From positions 1-42,871 of the forward strand of contig JAUSNA010000023.1 of NCBI GenBank assembly GCA_030645455.1: a DNA stretch of 42,871 nt, given 5' to 3'. Shown piece after piece: positions 1 through 9,018 of the stretch. The translations under genes and the position numbers were made by a program. How positions within the stretch are numbered: the first letter of the stretch is position 1; each line of letters begins with the position of its first letter. A model generated the notes under the pieces. That model saw nothing but the letters and a program-made list of their open reading frames with translations, did not search any database and was not told where the DNA came from. This DNA comes from Candidatus Levyibacteriota bacterium. GTDB taxonomy: Bacteria > Patescibacteriota > Microgenomatia > Levybacterales > GWA1-39-11.

Positions 1-1230
1 GAGGTTAGAGTACCAACAGATGTCAGACTTGATCCTGTAACTCCTGTTCCAAGTGTTGTTCCATTAAGAACAGAAGTTCCATTGATGTAGTATGCTTTAC
101 CACTTGAAAGGTTGATATCTCCTGTTGATAGAACAGTGCCACTTCCTCCAAGAGGGGAGAGGGTGATATTTCCAGTTGTTGATCCTCCAATAGTGAGAGT
201 TTGGTTAAGAGTAGATTGCAAAGATCCTGCACTGTCCAATACTATGTTTCCGGAAACGGAGGCAATTTGTGTACCTCTAGTTCCGGCTGTATTTAAGAGA
301 GCAAATTTTGCACTAGTTGTAGCTGTTCCCCCATACAAAAAGTCCAATGTGTTGTTGTTAGGAGTAAGAGTTCCAAGAGCTGTATTTAGTGTAAAATTTG
401 AACCCCCAGTACCCGTATTAGAAATTGTTATAGTTCCTGCACCATTTGATATATTAATTCCTGTGCCTGCTGTAAGATTTGCAACTGAGAATCCATTTGC
501 TCCATCGTTACCTATTAAGAGTTGGCCATCAGTTACGGTAGACGTATTTAGTCCGGTTCCTCCCAATGTATTTGAGAGAGTTGAATTGACCGACCATGTT
601 CCTGAAGATAATGAAGGTACACCGGTTGAAGCAGAGAAATTCTGACCTGTTCCTCCGTATTGGCTTCCAATTGCCGTTGCATTCCATGTGCCAGATGTTA
701 CGGTTCCGGTATCGGCTGTGATGGCAAGACCGTTGATTGTTCCAAGTCCTGTAATATTTTGTGAGTTTCCGGTGATTGCCCCCGTGAGAGTTGCTGCTCC
801 AAATTGAAGTACTCCCGAACTTGCTTGGAGAAGGTGATTCCCTGTTCCCTGGAAATCAAGATCCGCTCCTGCACCTGTGGATACAAATCCTGTTGTACCA
901 GTAGCCGTTATATCAGTTCCCTGAATGGTATTTGCAGTAGAGATAGTTCCAAACCCTGAAGCGATTGAACCTGAAGCAAGAGCACCTACGCTGGTCAAGG
1001 ACGATCCCGTGACTCCTGTTCCAAGTGTTGTTCCATTAAGAACAGATGTTCCGTTGATATAGTATGCCTTTCCACTTGCAAGGTTGATATCTCCTGTTGA
1101 GAGTACAGTTCCACTTCCTCCAAGAGGTGAGAGGGTGATATTCCCTGTTGTTGAGCCTCCAAGAGTTAGGGTTTGATTAAGAGTAGTTTGCAAAGATCCT
1201 GCACTGTCCAATACTAAGTTTCCCGATACT
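1..1230 (-). repeat. About 240-bp direct repeat, copies at about 1-245 and 982-1225, inside the surface protein gene
   Basis: Near-identical text 'actcctgttccaagtgttgttccattaagaacaga.gttcc.ttgat.tagtatgc' through 'gcaaagatcctgcactgtccaatact' appears twice, about 970 bp apart. Confidence 0.9.
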
Positions 1231-3413
1231 GACGCAGTTTGTGTTCCTCTTGCTCCTGCAGTATTTAGAATTGCAAACTTTGCTGAGGAAGTTGAGCTTC
1301 CTCCGACCAAGATATCCAAACTGTTGTTGTTGGGAGTAAGAGTTCCTTCCGCATCGCTCTGAGTCCATTTTGAGGCTCCGCTGCCATTTGAAGAGATTGT
1401 GATTGTGCCTGCACCATTTGTAACTGTTATACCGGCCCCTTGTGTAATTGTAGACAAACTGTACCCGGAGCCATTACCGATTAGTATTTGTCCATTAGTT
1501 GCTGTTGAGTTTGTACCTGTTCCGCCGTTATCAATAGGTAAAATGCCTGTGACCTCGGTTGCTCCTCCTGCTAGGTTTAACGCGGCAGATGACAGAACAC
1601 CTGAACCATTCGATTTAACAATACCCGTTGAGAGACCTCCAAGGGTTATAGTGCCACTAGCTGAAAGATTTGCAATTCCTGTAACGTTGGCTTGTGTGCC
1701 TCCATCAGCAATAGTCAAAAGTGTATTGGTACCATCAGTTAGCAGTAAGTTACCTCCATTAGATATTGATATTGATGGAGAGGCATTCGAGAAAGCCAAG
1801 GGAGTAGCCGATGAAAAGGTCCAATTACCAGATATCGTTTCATTCTGATTATTTCTAGTAATCTCAGAATTTGGGTAGTCAATTGATACATTAATTTCAC
1901 CGAGAGGGGATTCTGATAGTATGAAGTCGGAAGCTAAGAAATCCAGAGTTCCGGATGTCGCGCTGACTGTTGTATCTCCCTCCTCAACAATAATTATCCC
2001 CGATGCTCCTCCTGTGTCTGACGCGCATTCCCACACATTTGTTCCTGTATTAAATTTCAAAACTTCCCCATTCCCGCAGCCTTGCAGAAGAGTTAGTTCA
2101 TTACTTGCTCCTCCAAACTCTAAACCAGAGAAAGAACTTACTGAACCTGTACCATCTTGAGCCGAAAGTAACGCAGCAGATACAATTCCAGAGCTGAGGG
2201 CTAGCCCATCACCTACACCTGTAACTGTTGCTGATGCACTATTTGCAATGGTCACCTTTTTATTAGTTGTATCGGTTGAAAGAGTTATCCCTGTTCCTGC
2301 TAAGAAGGTGAGTGTGTCGGAGGCGCCGCTTGCAGAAAATGAATTAGTGCCGTCGCTAACGGTTTTAAAAGTATTGGTACCTGGGACATTTGCTGAAATC
2401 TTGAGTCCATCTATTGTAACGTTATCTCCTTCTTCAAGCTCAATTTTGCCTGTTTTCCCCTGGAATGAGGTAACTCCTGTGTTAGTTATTGTTATATTTT
2501 GACCGCCTGTGATACTCAATCCATCACCTGCTCTTACTGAGTAGATAATGTTAGGAGCAATAATGTCGCTTGTTACTTCAAGTTTTTCTCCTTGTATATA
2601 CACATCTCCATTTAGAGTTGTTGTGCCGTCAACCTCCAGATCTTGTCGCATATTGACGGCATCATTAAAGAACGTTGGAATATTTACATTAAAAAAGCCT
2701 TTTAGTGCTTTTGTTTTTGCCGCAAGAACCGACGGCAACGAGCTTTGATAGATTTCCTCAGTCTTATCATTTTCCATAACAGCAAAAGCACTTCCAAGAA
2801 CAAATAATACAAACATGGCCGCAAATCCGATTTTTGTCGCTTTCGGAAAAGCAGCAAAGACATTTACTGTTCTTTTTGTAAGTAGGAGGGGGGTTTTTGG
2901 TAATGAGCTGAATCTATGCGAATTGGTAGCCGGAGAAATTTCATCTACAGGTAAACCGGTATTCGGTCTTGGTAAGTAGGTATTTCTTACGTCGACTCCT
3001 GTATCCGCCACTGGCGAAACTACTGGTGTACTTGGAGCATCGGCAAGAATTGTGGCTGAGGGGTATATCGGTTCTTCCGTCACGGGAGGGTCTTGAATAA
3101 CTGGTATAGCGGCCTGTTTTTCGTCTACTTGAATAGGTGGAGCAGAATCAAAAGAAGATGAAGGTTTTGCAATCTCTGAATACTGAGCAGGTGTTTCGGA
3201 TTGTAAAACTGGTGGTGTTAAAGCCTGTGTAGATTTCTTTCCTTTTTTTTGATCCGCTATGAAATCATTAATTTGCTGATCTGTATATCTCCGGTGGGCG
3301 CCTGCTGTTCTAGATGGCGTTAGAACGCCACGTTCTTCCCAACGACGTAAAGTCTTTGTGGAGACTTTTAACTTCTTGGCCGCTTCTTGAATGCTTAATA
3401 AATTCTCGGGCAT
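1..3413 (-). CDS. Partial (truncated by window start) repeat-rich surface protein: N-terminal MerR/excisionase-like HTH, low-complexity linker, one TM segment, long G/T/S/N-rich extracellular repeat region
   Basis: Manual minus-strand translation from the ATG at 3413: MPENLLSIQEAAKKLKVSTKTLRRWEERGVLTPSRTAGAHRRYTDQQINDFI..., TM KIGFAAMFVLFVLGSAFAV, then GGSTTGNITLSPLGGSGTVLSTGDINLSSGKAYYINGTSVLNGTTLGTG repeats. Sampled segments are open to the window edge. The ORF is missing from the supplied track, presumably because it has no stop in the window. Confidence 0.85.
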   Translation of the reverse strand, partial: MPENLLSIQEAAKKLKVSTKTLRRWEERGVLTPSRTAGAHRRYTDQQINDFIADQKKGKKSTQALTPPVLQSETPAQYSEIAKPSSSFDSAPPIQVDEKQAAIPVIQDPPVTEEPIYPSATILADAPSTPVVSPVADTGVDVRNTYLPRPNTGLPVDEISPATNSHRFSSLPKTPLLLTKRTVNVFAAFPKATKIGFAAMFVLFVLGSAFAVMENDKTEEIYQSSLPSVLAAKTKALKGFFNVNIPTFFNDAVNMRQDLEVDGTTTLNGDVYIQGEKLEVTSDIIAPNIIYSVRAGDGLSITGGQNITITNTGVTSFQGKTGKIELEEGDNVTIDGLKISANVPGTNTFKTVSDGTNSFSASGASDTLTFLAGTGITLSTDTTNKKVTIANSASATVTGVGDGLALSSGIVSAALLSAQDGTGSVSSFSGLEFGGASNELTLLQGCGNGEVLKFNTGTNVWECASDTGGASGIIIVEEGDTTVSATSGTLDFLASDFILSESPLGEINVSIDYPNSEITRNNQNETISGNWTFSSATPLAFSNASPSISISNGGNLLLTDGTNTLLTIADGGTQANVTGIANLSASGTITLGGLSTGIVKSNGSGVLSSAALNLAGGATEVTGILPIDNGGTGTNSTATNGQILIGNGSGYSLSTITQGAGITVTNGAGTITISSNGSGASKWTQSDAEGTLTPNNNSLDILVGGSSTSSAKFAILNTAGARGTQTASVSGNLVLDSAGSLQTTLNQTLTLGGSTTGNITLSPLGGSGTVLSTGDINLASGKAYYINGTSVLNGTTLGTGVTGSSLTSVGALASGSIASGFGTISTANTIQGTDITATGTTGFVSTGAGADLDFQGTGNHLLQASSGVLQFGAATLTGAITGNSQNITGLGTINGLAITADTGTVTSGTWNATAIGSQYGGTGQNFSASTGVPSLSSGTWSVNSTLSNTLGGTGLNTSTVTDGQLLIGNDGANGFSVANLTAGTGINISNGAGTITISNTGTGGSNFTLNTALGTLTPNNNTLDFLYGGTATTSAKFALLNTAGTRGTQIASVSGNIVLDSAGSLQSTLNQTLTIGGSTTGNITLSPLGGSGTVLSTGDINLSSGKAYYINGTSVLNGTTLGTGVTGSSLTSVGTLT

Positions 3414-3441
3414 AGGGCAGTTATAAATTCGAAAGTAAAAG

Positions 3442-3549
3442 TTGGACAAATTACTTCAAATGTCCAATTTTGCTGTCTATACTTATTACGGCATATTTTT
3501 TGAACTCTGTCAACATGCAAATAGGGATTAATTTGAGGCTAATTGTCCA
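3442..3549. promoter_or_regulatory. Candidate operator: TTGGACA...TGTCCAA dyad plus a third TGTCCAATTTTT copy upstream of the HTH-surface gene
   Basis: TTGGACA 3442-3448, TGTCCAA 3461-3467, TGTCCAA 3543-3549, in the upstream region of the minus-strand gene starting at 3413; a TTGACA (minus strand, 3508-3513) lies between copies. Confidence 0.4.
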
Positions 3550-4716
3550 ATTTTTAGGGACTCACGTGTTTTAGGTGTACATTTTTCACGAAAAAAAACC
3601 AAATGTTTCACGAGGAAAAAGGAGGTTTCTGGGTACTTCGGCATAGCCACAGGTCTACTGGTGTAGCGTGATACAGCTACTTGAAAGTGCCGTCATTTGC
3701 TGTTGTCTATTTGTCACAATAATACTGTTTGCAAATATATCTTGAGTCTTTTACTCAAAGGGAAAAATGTTCTAACAGGAAATTGCTGGTGTATCGGTAT
3801 CTATAGAACTATAGATTCCAAACACAGTAAGGGTTGGTCCTTCAACTTTCCTAGGATGAATATTGTCTTATTTTGTTTCGTTACTAAAATGTTTGGCATC
3901 CGGTAAAGAACCGCAAAGACATTGTGATTGGAGGAGCCGATATTTGGTACTATCTCTGACCGGTAAATTACAAAGATGCAGTTGGTGCTGGGGTATCTAT
4001 CATCGCGAAACTTGGACATTTAGGTTCAAAAAGTTGGTACAGATATAACTTTACACAATTCCAAATTGCATGTTTTATTGCCAATATTTGTAAGATGATC
4101 CTAGGCAACCAACTTACTGAATCGCAGATTGGGAGAGGGCAGAAGCACGCATTTTACTTGCCTATGAAGTTAAATTGAAGTACCAGGTTTTCTGGTCGAT
4201 AGATTACGATATTAAACCCAATGTTTGTCGAGTAGTCATCGAATAAGAGATGCCGATAGTGCCATAAGTATGCCAAGTTAGGTTTCGCATTAATTCAGAT
4301 GTTTGGCAACTCTAAATTAGATGATGGGGTTGTAGACTGACATTTTTAAAGTGTCTATGCCCTTCGAAGAGGCTGTAGTGGGGCGTGTATATGTTTCCGG
4401 CGACCTAATGTGCTAGAAGTGATCTATGTTCAAACTAGGCCTACCTTCGCGTAAATCTTGGAAAGGCCTTTTTAATAATATTTTCATCTTATAGAAAATA
4501 ATGCCTCAGATTTTTCACATCTTATAGAAAATTTTTATTAAAATTGCTTTCATCCCATAATTAAAATTTGGATTCAAAATTGCATACCAAAAGAGAACTG
4601 GTGGTTTACCATAATAATGTTTGTATGATTGGGTTCTTAGGTTTGGTTGACGCCCAATTACTAACACTCTGGGTATTTATTGAAAAAGAAAGCAGGAAGG
4701 TTTTTTAAAATGGATC

Positions 4717-5493
4717 CTATTTTACAAAAAGCAAATAGTAGATTATGGACAGAACAATTCTGTAGATACCAAATCCAATGAAGTCATTTTTTTGAACATA
4801 TTGGATAAGCCATTTAATAACTACTAAAGCAGTTACAAAAGAGAGAATGATCCCAAGAGCTAGAAACAATCCCTGTTGAGGTGTAAATGAGGGCGCTGTT
4901 TTTACAAGATCAAGTCCGGTTGCGGCTACCATTGTAGGAATAGCAAGTAAGAATGAAAATTCTACTGCTGATTGCCGGTCAAATTTTAGAGCCATTGCTC
5001 CAAAAATGGATGCGGCGGCCCGCGATACCCCCGGAATCATTGATACGGATTGTATCAAACCTACCATTAAGGCATCTTTATAGGTAAAATTGCTCAGACT
5101 CTTTAGTTCTTTTTTGTGATTTGTTTTTTTGAAATAGATCTCGATAATAATAATTAGAATGCCACCTAAGAAAAGGGTCAGTACGGGTACAAAAGTGCTA
5201 TTAAAGAGTGCTTTGATATAGTCAAAAAATAGGAATCCGAGGATTCCGGTAGGAATAAATCCAATGCACGCTTTATAGAGAAGGTCTATGTGACCCATTA
5301 TTTTTTTGAAATACAGTACGCTTACGGCAAGGATCGCCCCCAGCTGGATTGCTACCTCAAAAGTTGTGAGGAATTCGCTGTTTGGAATGCTGAGTATGCG
5401 AGAAGTAAGTATAAGGTGTGCAGTGGATGAGATGGGAAGGAATTCGGTGACTCCTTCCACCGTGGAAAGAACAAAAACGTGATATAGCTCCAT
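4717..5493 (-). CDS. uppP: Undecaprenyl-diphosphatase (UppP/BacA)
   Basis: EGVTEFLPISSTAHLIL and IPGVSRAAASIFGAMALKFDRQSAVEFSFLLAIPTM motifs; 258 aa, multi-TM. Confidence 0.95.
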   Translation of the reverse strand: MELYHVFVLSTVEGVTEFLPISSTAHLILTSRILSIPNSEFLTTFEVAIQLGAILAVSVLYFKKIMGHIDLLYKACIGFIPTGILGFLFFDYIKALFNSTFVPVLTLFLGGILIIIIEIYFKKTNHKKELKSLSNFTYKDALMVGLIQSVSMIPGVSRAAASIFGAMALKFDRQSAVEFSFLLAIPTMVAATGLDLVKTAPSFTPQQGLFLALGIILSFVTALVVIKWLIQYVQKNDFIGFGIYRIVLSIIYYLLFVK

Positions 5494-6114
5494 ATTTAAA
5501 GTATTAAGTATTAAGTATCAAGTATCAAGAGGAAAATCAGAGCAATTTTGTTAGGTAGAGAAGGTTTTTTATATGATTTGAATCATTAATGTATACATAT
5601 ATATACCCAATTTTCAGTTCATTAAATAAATTATGTAAAGAAATACTACATGGTATTGACTTGTTTTGATGGGGGTATATACTTATTATGCTCTTAGGTA
5701 GAAGGAAAATGGTTGTGTTTTCCTCTACAAATTCGAAATAGGGCTTGGAGCAGATATTCCGACACCTTGGTGTCGGAACGAGCTCATCCCGTTTAATATT
5801 TCGGGGAATCGCTATTTTCCATTCACTTAGGAGCAAGAATTTATATATATTTATTGCTCTATGGTTCTATTGTTGTATTGTTGAAAAACAATGTAACAAT
5901 TTACAATTCCCTGTTTACTATTCTTACCCGTTTATCAGTTTTATATCCAGCCCCAAATGATAGGTTTTGATCTGCTTATAGCAGGGTAATAAATCCAAAT
6001 CTTTCAAATCCATCATTTTTGGGGTATTATGGTGTATACAAAAGGTGATTACGTGAAAAATGGGGCAATTCGAAGGATTTTTAGCCTCATGGAAACTTAT
6101 AAAATGCTAAGGAA

Positions 6115-6187
6115 GCCATCTTAACTCAGTTGGTAGAGTAACTCTTTCGTAAAGAGTAAGTCCCGGGTTCGAATCCCGGAGATGGCT
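6115..6187 (+). tRNA. tRNA-Thr (anticodon CGT)
   Basis: Acceptor GCCATCT/AGATGGC, anticodon arm ACTCT-TTCGTAA-AGAGT, T arm CCGGGTTCGAATCCCGG. Confidence 0.92.
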
Positions 6188-6271
6188 CAAGAATTAGATT
6201 GTCGGTCGTGAGCGCCGCTATGCAACAGATAGTACCCTTGGGGTATTCGATTCTCACCATCGGCTCCAAAT

Positions 6272-6808
6272 ATGGTAAAAAAAATTGCACTCATAGGAAC
6301 CCTTGCGAGCGGGAAGACAACGCTTGTAAATATTCTTGGAAAAAGGAAGGGAGTCGCTGTTGTTCCCGAGGCTGCCAGGATTTACTACGCAGCGCATCCA
6401 GAGCTTTCTCCGGGAAGCCCTGAGGCAACCAAAGGTATTATAGAGCTCTCGCATGAGCTTGAGCAGGAGGCAGTAGGCAGCGGAGCGAGTCTTATCGTAT
6501 GTGATAGGTCGGCGCTTGATGCGATTGCATATTTTCGTGCATTTGGACACCTTCAGCTTGAGAATGAGTATTTCGAAATAATAAAGGGTAGGCTTTCCAC
6601 ATACAATCATCTTTTTTTGCTTGATCCGAAAGACATACCTTTGCAGAATGATGAAATAAGACGCGAATCCAATGAGCTCAGATTGAAAATTCATAAAGCT
6701 TTTGAGGAAGTATTGGCCGAAAGGGAAATTCCTTTTACCAGACTTATTGGAAGCGTAGAGGAGCGTTTGTCACGCATTGATCGGTTACTCGCAGAGTCTT
6801 TCACCTAG
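6272..6808 (+). CDS. AAA_28-like P-loop NTPase/kinase
   Basis: Walker A GTLASGKTT near the N-terminus, VVPEAAR and ICDRSALDAIAYF motifs typical of NadR/AAA_28-like NTPases. Confidence 0.8.
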   Translation: MVKKIALIGTLASGKTTLVNILGKRKGVAVVPEAARIYYAAHPELSPGSPEATKGIIELSHELEQEAVGSGASLIVCDRSALDAIAYFRAFGHLQLENEYFEIIKGRLSTYNHLFLLDPKDIPLQNDEIRRESNELRLKIHKAFEEVLAEREIPFTRLIGSVEERLSRIDRLLAESFT

Positions 6809-6829
6809 TAATTTTATATCCCGTAGTAT

Positions 6830-6858
6830 TTGATTTTAATCTTTTTTTTTGCTATAAT
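6830..6858 (+). promoter_or_regulatory. Sigma70-type promoter
   Basis: TTGATT - 17 nt - TATAAT upstream of the small-ORF block. Confidence 0.65.
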
Positions 6859-6950
6859 TTCTCCTGGTTTTGCTTTAAAGGTACCCATTAGCTGGGTTTT
6901 TGGAGAAGCAACAACTAAGTACATTAACAACTTGCAAAAGATATTTTTTT

Positions 6951-7073
6951 GCAGGTGGCAGCGAGGATAGGTAATAGTAACTAGTAATTAGGTATTAGGT
7001 TTTTAAAATTAATTTTTTAAATTTTCTATTCACTAATTACTATTCACTGATTCCTAGACCGGCTGCCATCTGC
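6951..7073 (+). repeat. Stem GCAGGTGGCAGC/GCTGCCATCTGC enclosing a stutter inverted repeat (AATAGTAACTAGTAATTAGGTATTAGG ... TTCACTAATTACTATTCACTGATTCC)
   Basis: Outer arms 6951-6962 and 7062-7073 pair over 12 bp including one G-U; the inner imperfect inverted repeat spans about 6966-7056. Confidence 0.7.
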
Positions 7074-7139
7074 AAGACAGAAGGGTGGCGTTCCGGTTTT
7101 ACCGGACACGCCAAAAGCGCATCAATACAAGGGAGAGGT

Positions 7140-7328
7140 ATGTCTAGCTCAAGTTTGAGAATCCTAACAGCCGCAGAAGAGGCGGTACATCATCGAGAGG
7201 AGGCGGACTTTCTCGCCTACCGTTTTTATGACGCTACTTCGGAGAAATCCGCGGCAGATCTTGTGAAGACGGCAAATCACCATCGAACCCGGGCCAAGGA
7301 GTTGGCCCCCAACAGGAAGGAACGGTAA
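7140..7328 (+). CDS. Small hypothetical protein (62 aa)
   Basis: RBS-like AAGGGAGAGGT upstream of ATG; the stop overlaps the next start (TAATG). Confidence 0.6.
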   Translation: MSSSSLRILTAAEEAVHHREEADFLAYRFYDATSEKSAADLVKTANHHRTRAKELAPNRKER

Positions 7329-7546
7329 TGTCAGACGTATTGTTGGTTCTTGTACTCCTTTGCGGGGTAGCTGTAGCCGTTCTTGGCTACTTTCAGTTCG
7401 AGCGGAACCGGGGACTCGGCCTCGTCATTTTTGGCGTTGGCCTCATCACCATCCTGATATGCCTCGCGGAGCTGTTCGATCTTCGAACGGCTCCGTCTGA
7501 AGGATTCATGTCGTCCGTAAGCACGGGACATGAAATGAGGGATTAA
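7328..7546 (+). CDS. Small two-TM membrane protein (72 aa)
   Basis: Hydrophobic helices VLLVLVLLCGVAVAVLGYF and LGLVIFGVGLITILICLAEL; start overlaps the previous stop. Confidence 0.65.
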   Translation: MSDVLLVLVLLCGVAVAVLGYFQFERNRGLGLVIFGVGLITILICLAELFDLRTAPSEGFMSSVSTGHEMRD

Positions 7547-7606
7547 GACCCCCCATGCTTGTGTCGTGAGCATTCGGCAAAGAATAACCCAAAACAGGGG
7601 GAAGTC

Positions 7607-7840
7607 ATGTTCGCTTGGTTGGTAAAGCCCTTCAGGGTCATTCGGGACTTGAGAGAAATTCTTTCTCCTCCCGAGGAAGTGCATCCTGATTACGACACTA
7701 TTCGACGTTTCGTTTCAGGCAGCCCTACTACCGATGATGATCAAGTCATCTTTCGCCACATCCACAATTGCACGGTGTGCGATCGGATTTGGTGGATGTG
7801 TTGGGGTATAGCCGTGCAAGAGGCTCTCAAACCCTCCTGA
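7607..7840 (+). CDS. Small protein with zf-HC2/anti-sigma-like HxxxC..C zinc-finger motif
   Basis: IRRFVSGSPTTDDDQVIFRHIHNCTVCDRIWW matches the Y/F-x-x-G...HxxxCxxC pattern; AGGGGGA RBS before ATG 7607. Confidence 0.55.
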   Translation: MFAWLVKPFRVIRDLREILSPPEEVHPDYDTIRRFVSGSPTTDDDQVIFRHIHNCTVCDRIWWMCWGIAVQEALKPS

Positions 7841-7934
7841 GGGAGGGAAGTTTCCTCGCTGCCAAAACCCCCTGGCTATGATTCATCTTTTGCAAGCGTC
7901 TTGCCATCCCAACCGGGACGGTAGGACACCAACG

Positions 7935-7965
7935 GCCCCGCGGCTCTCAACAAGAATCGCGGGGC
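7935..7965 (+). terminator. GC-rich hairpin ending the first small-ORF block
   Basis: GCCCCGCG (7935-7942) and CGCGGGGC (7958-7965) are perfectly complementary. Confidence 0.6.
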
Positions 7966-8090
7966 TACACTTCTATATCTGTACCCCAATTTTTTTCACT
8001 TTATGATACAATTTCACTCGTTTTAATTTATCAGGAATAATGCTTTTCCTGTGACGTTATAATTGCACTTTTACAATTTGCGATATTTTT

Positions 8091-8159
8091 TGTTGGCGAC
8101 ACCCTGTTTGATAGCTAATGGCTAATAGTTCATAGCTAATGATTGGGTTGTCGCTAACA
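8091..8159 (+). repeat. Stem TGTTGGCGACACCC/GGGTTGTCGCTAACA enclosing tandem stutter repeats TAGCTAATGGCTAATAGTTCATAGCTAATGA
   Basis: Complementary arms 8091-8104 and 8145-8159 with one bulge. Confidence 0.6.
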
Positions 8160-8207
8160 AAGTGACCCCACTTAAAAGGTGGGAACAAAAGCACGGGAGG
8201 AACATTC

Positions 8208-8603
8208 ATGAGTCGCTCCGATTACCACGCAAGGCTTGCCAAAAAGTACGCAACCCGAGTAATTTCGGTGAGCTACGGAAGGGCAAAGTACTTTTCGGTC
8301 AAGGGGACTCTGTTTTCTTTTCGTGTGACTCCCTGTCCCACGACCGGAAAACCGATTCTCAATTCGTCTATCGTCTATCCCGACGGTACCACCCTCGGGG
8401 CAGACCGCCTGGTTCTACTTATCAAGGGACTTCGTCCCTGCAAGGACGTTCCCTACGGAGGAAACGGCAGGCTTAGTATTCCCGTTTCGGGATTTCGTCT
8501 GACAACACGTATTGCGATCCGCGACTTTAGCAAACCGCGTCGCAGACGCAAGTACTTCCAGGAAATTCGACGGGCAGCTGAAGCTGCAGAGACCGATGAG
8601 TAA
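8208..8603 (+). CDS. Hypothetical basic protein (131 aa)
   Basis: GGGAGGAA RBS upstream of ATG; KPRRRRK-rich C-terminus; no family recognised. Confidence 0.6.
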   Translation: MSRSDYHARLAKKYATRVISVSYGRAKYFSVKGTLFSFRVTPCPTTGKPILNSSIVYPDGTTLGADRLVLLIKGLRPCKDVPYGGNGRLSIPVSGFRLTTRIAIRDFSKPRRRRKYFQEIRRAAEAAETDE

Positions 8604-8614
8604 AGGATACGTCC

Positions 8615-8830
8615 GTGGAAACATTCAACAGCTATTACTTCCTTGTCCCCCTGATGGCTGTGTCTATCGTGGGACTTATCTACAGTTCCATCGGGTGTCC
8701 TCACCCGGTGCGCATCTTTGGGCCGATACTCAACCAGCTCGGCGTTGATCTTCCCTGGGCGATGACCCAGGAGGAAATCCGCCGCGATGTCAGCAGAAAA
8801 ATGTTGAGGATGAGTTTCCGCTCAGGTTAA
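8615..8830 (+). CDS. Small single-TM hypothetical protein, GTG start
   Basis: AAAGGA RBS upstream of GTG; YYFLVPLMAVSIVGLIYSSIG helix; closely follows the previous ORF. Confidence 0.5.
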   Translation: METFNSYYFLVPLMAVSIVGLIYSSIGCPHPVRIFGPILNQLGVDLPWAMTQEEIRRDVSRKMLRMSFRSG

Positions 8831-8887
8831 CCCTGCGTTCGGTGAACAAACCGTTGATGCCGGATGAAGTATCGCAAATTAACAACC

Positions 8888-8917
8888 GTCCCGCTGGTTC
8901 GAAAGAGCCAGCGGGAC
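8888..8917 (+). terminator. GC-rich hairpin ending the second small-ORF block
   Basis: GTCCCGCTGG (8888-8897) and CCAGCGGGAC (8908-8917). Confidence 0.65.
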
Positions 8918-9018
8918 ACCACACTCCAAGTTGAACAATCCAATAGCTAAGAAATAGGAAGAGAAAATAGAAACAGGTGTTTAAAAGTTTGAGGGTATTA
9001 AATTTCAGTAGCCCGAAA

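Noticed and set aside
112-2748. Plus-strand ORFs (e.g. 112-645, 1399-1848, 2248-2502)
   Set aside because: Antisense to the real minus-strand surface gene; V/P-rich translations are the typical complement of G/T/N-rich repeats.
3697-4048. Short ORFs in the 3.4-4.7 kb intergenic region
   Set aside because: Short, overlapping, no recognisable motif or RBS; kept only as an unexplained region.
5537-5960. ORFs 5537-5836 (-) and 5745-5960 (+)
   Set aside because: Low-complexity AT-rich, mutually overlapping, no motif; likely spurious.
6254-6694. 146-aa minus-strand ORF
   Set aside because: Antisense to the P-loop NTPase with clear Walker A motif.
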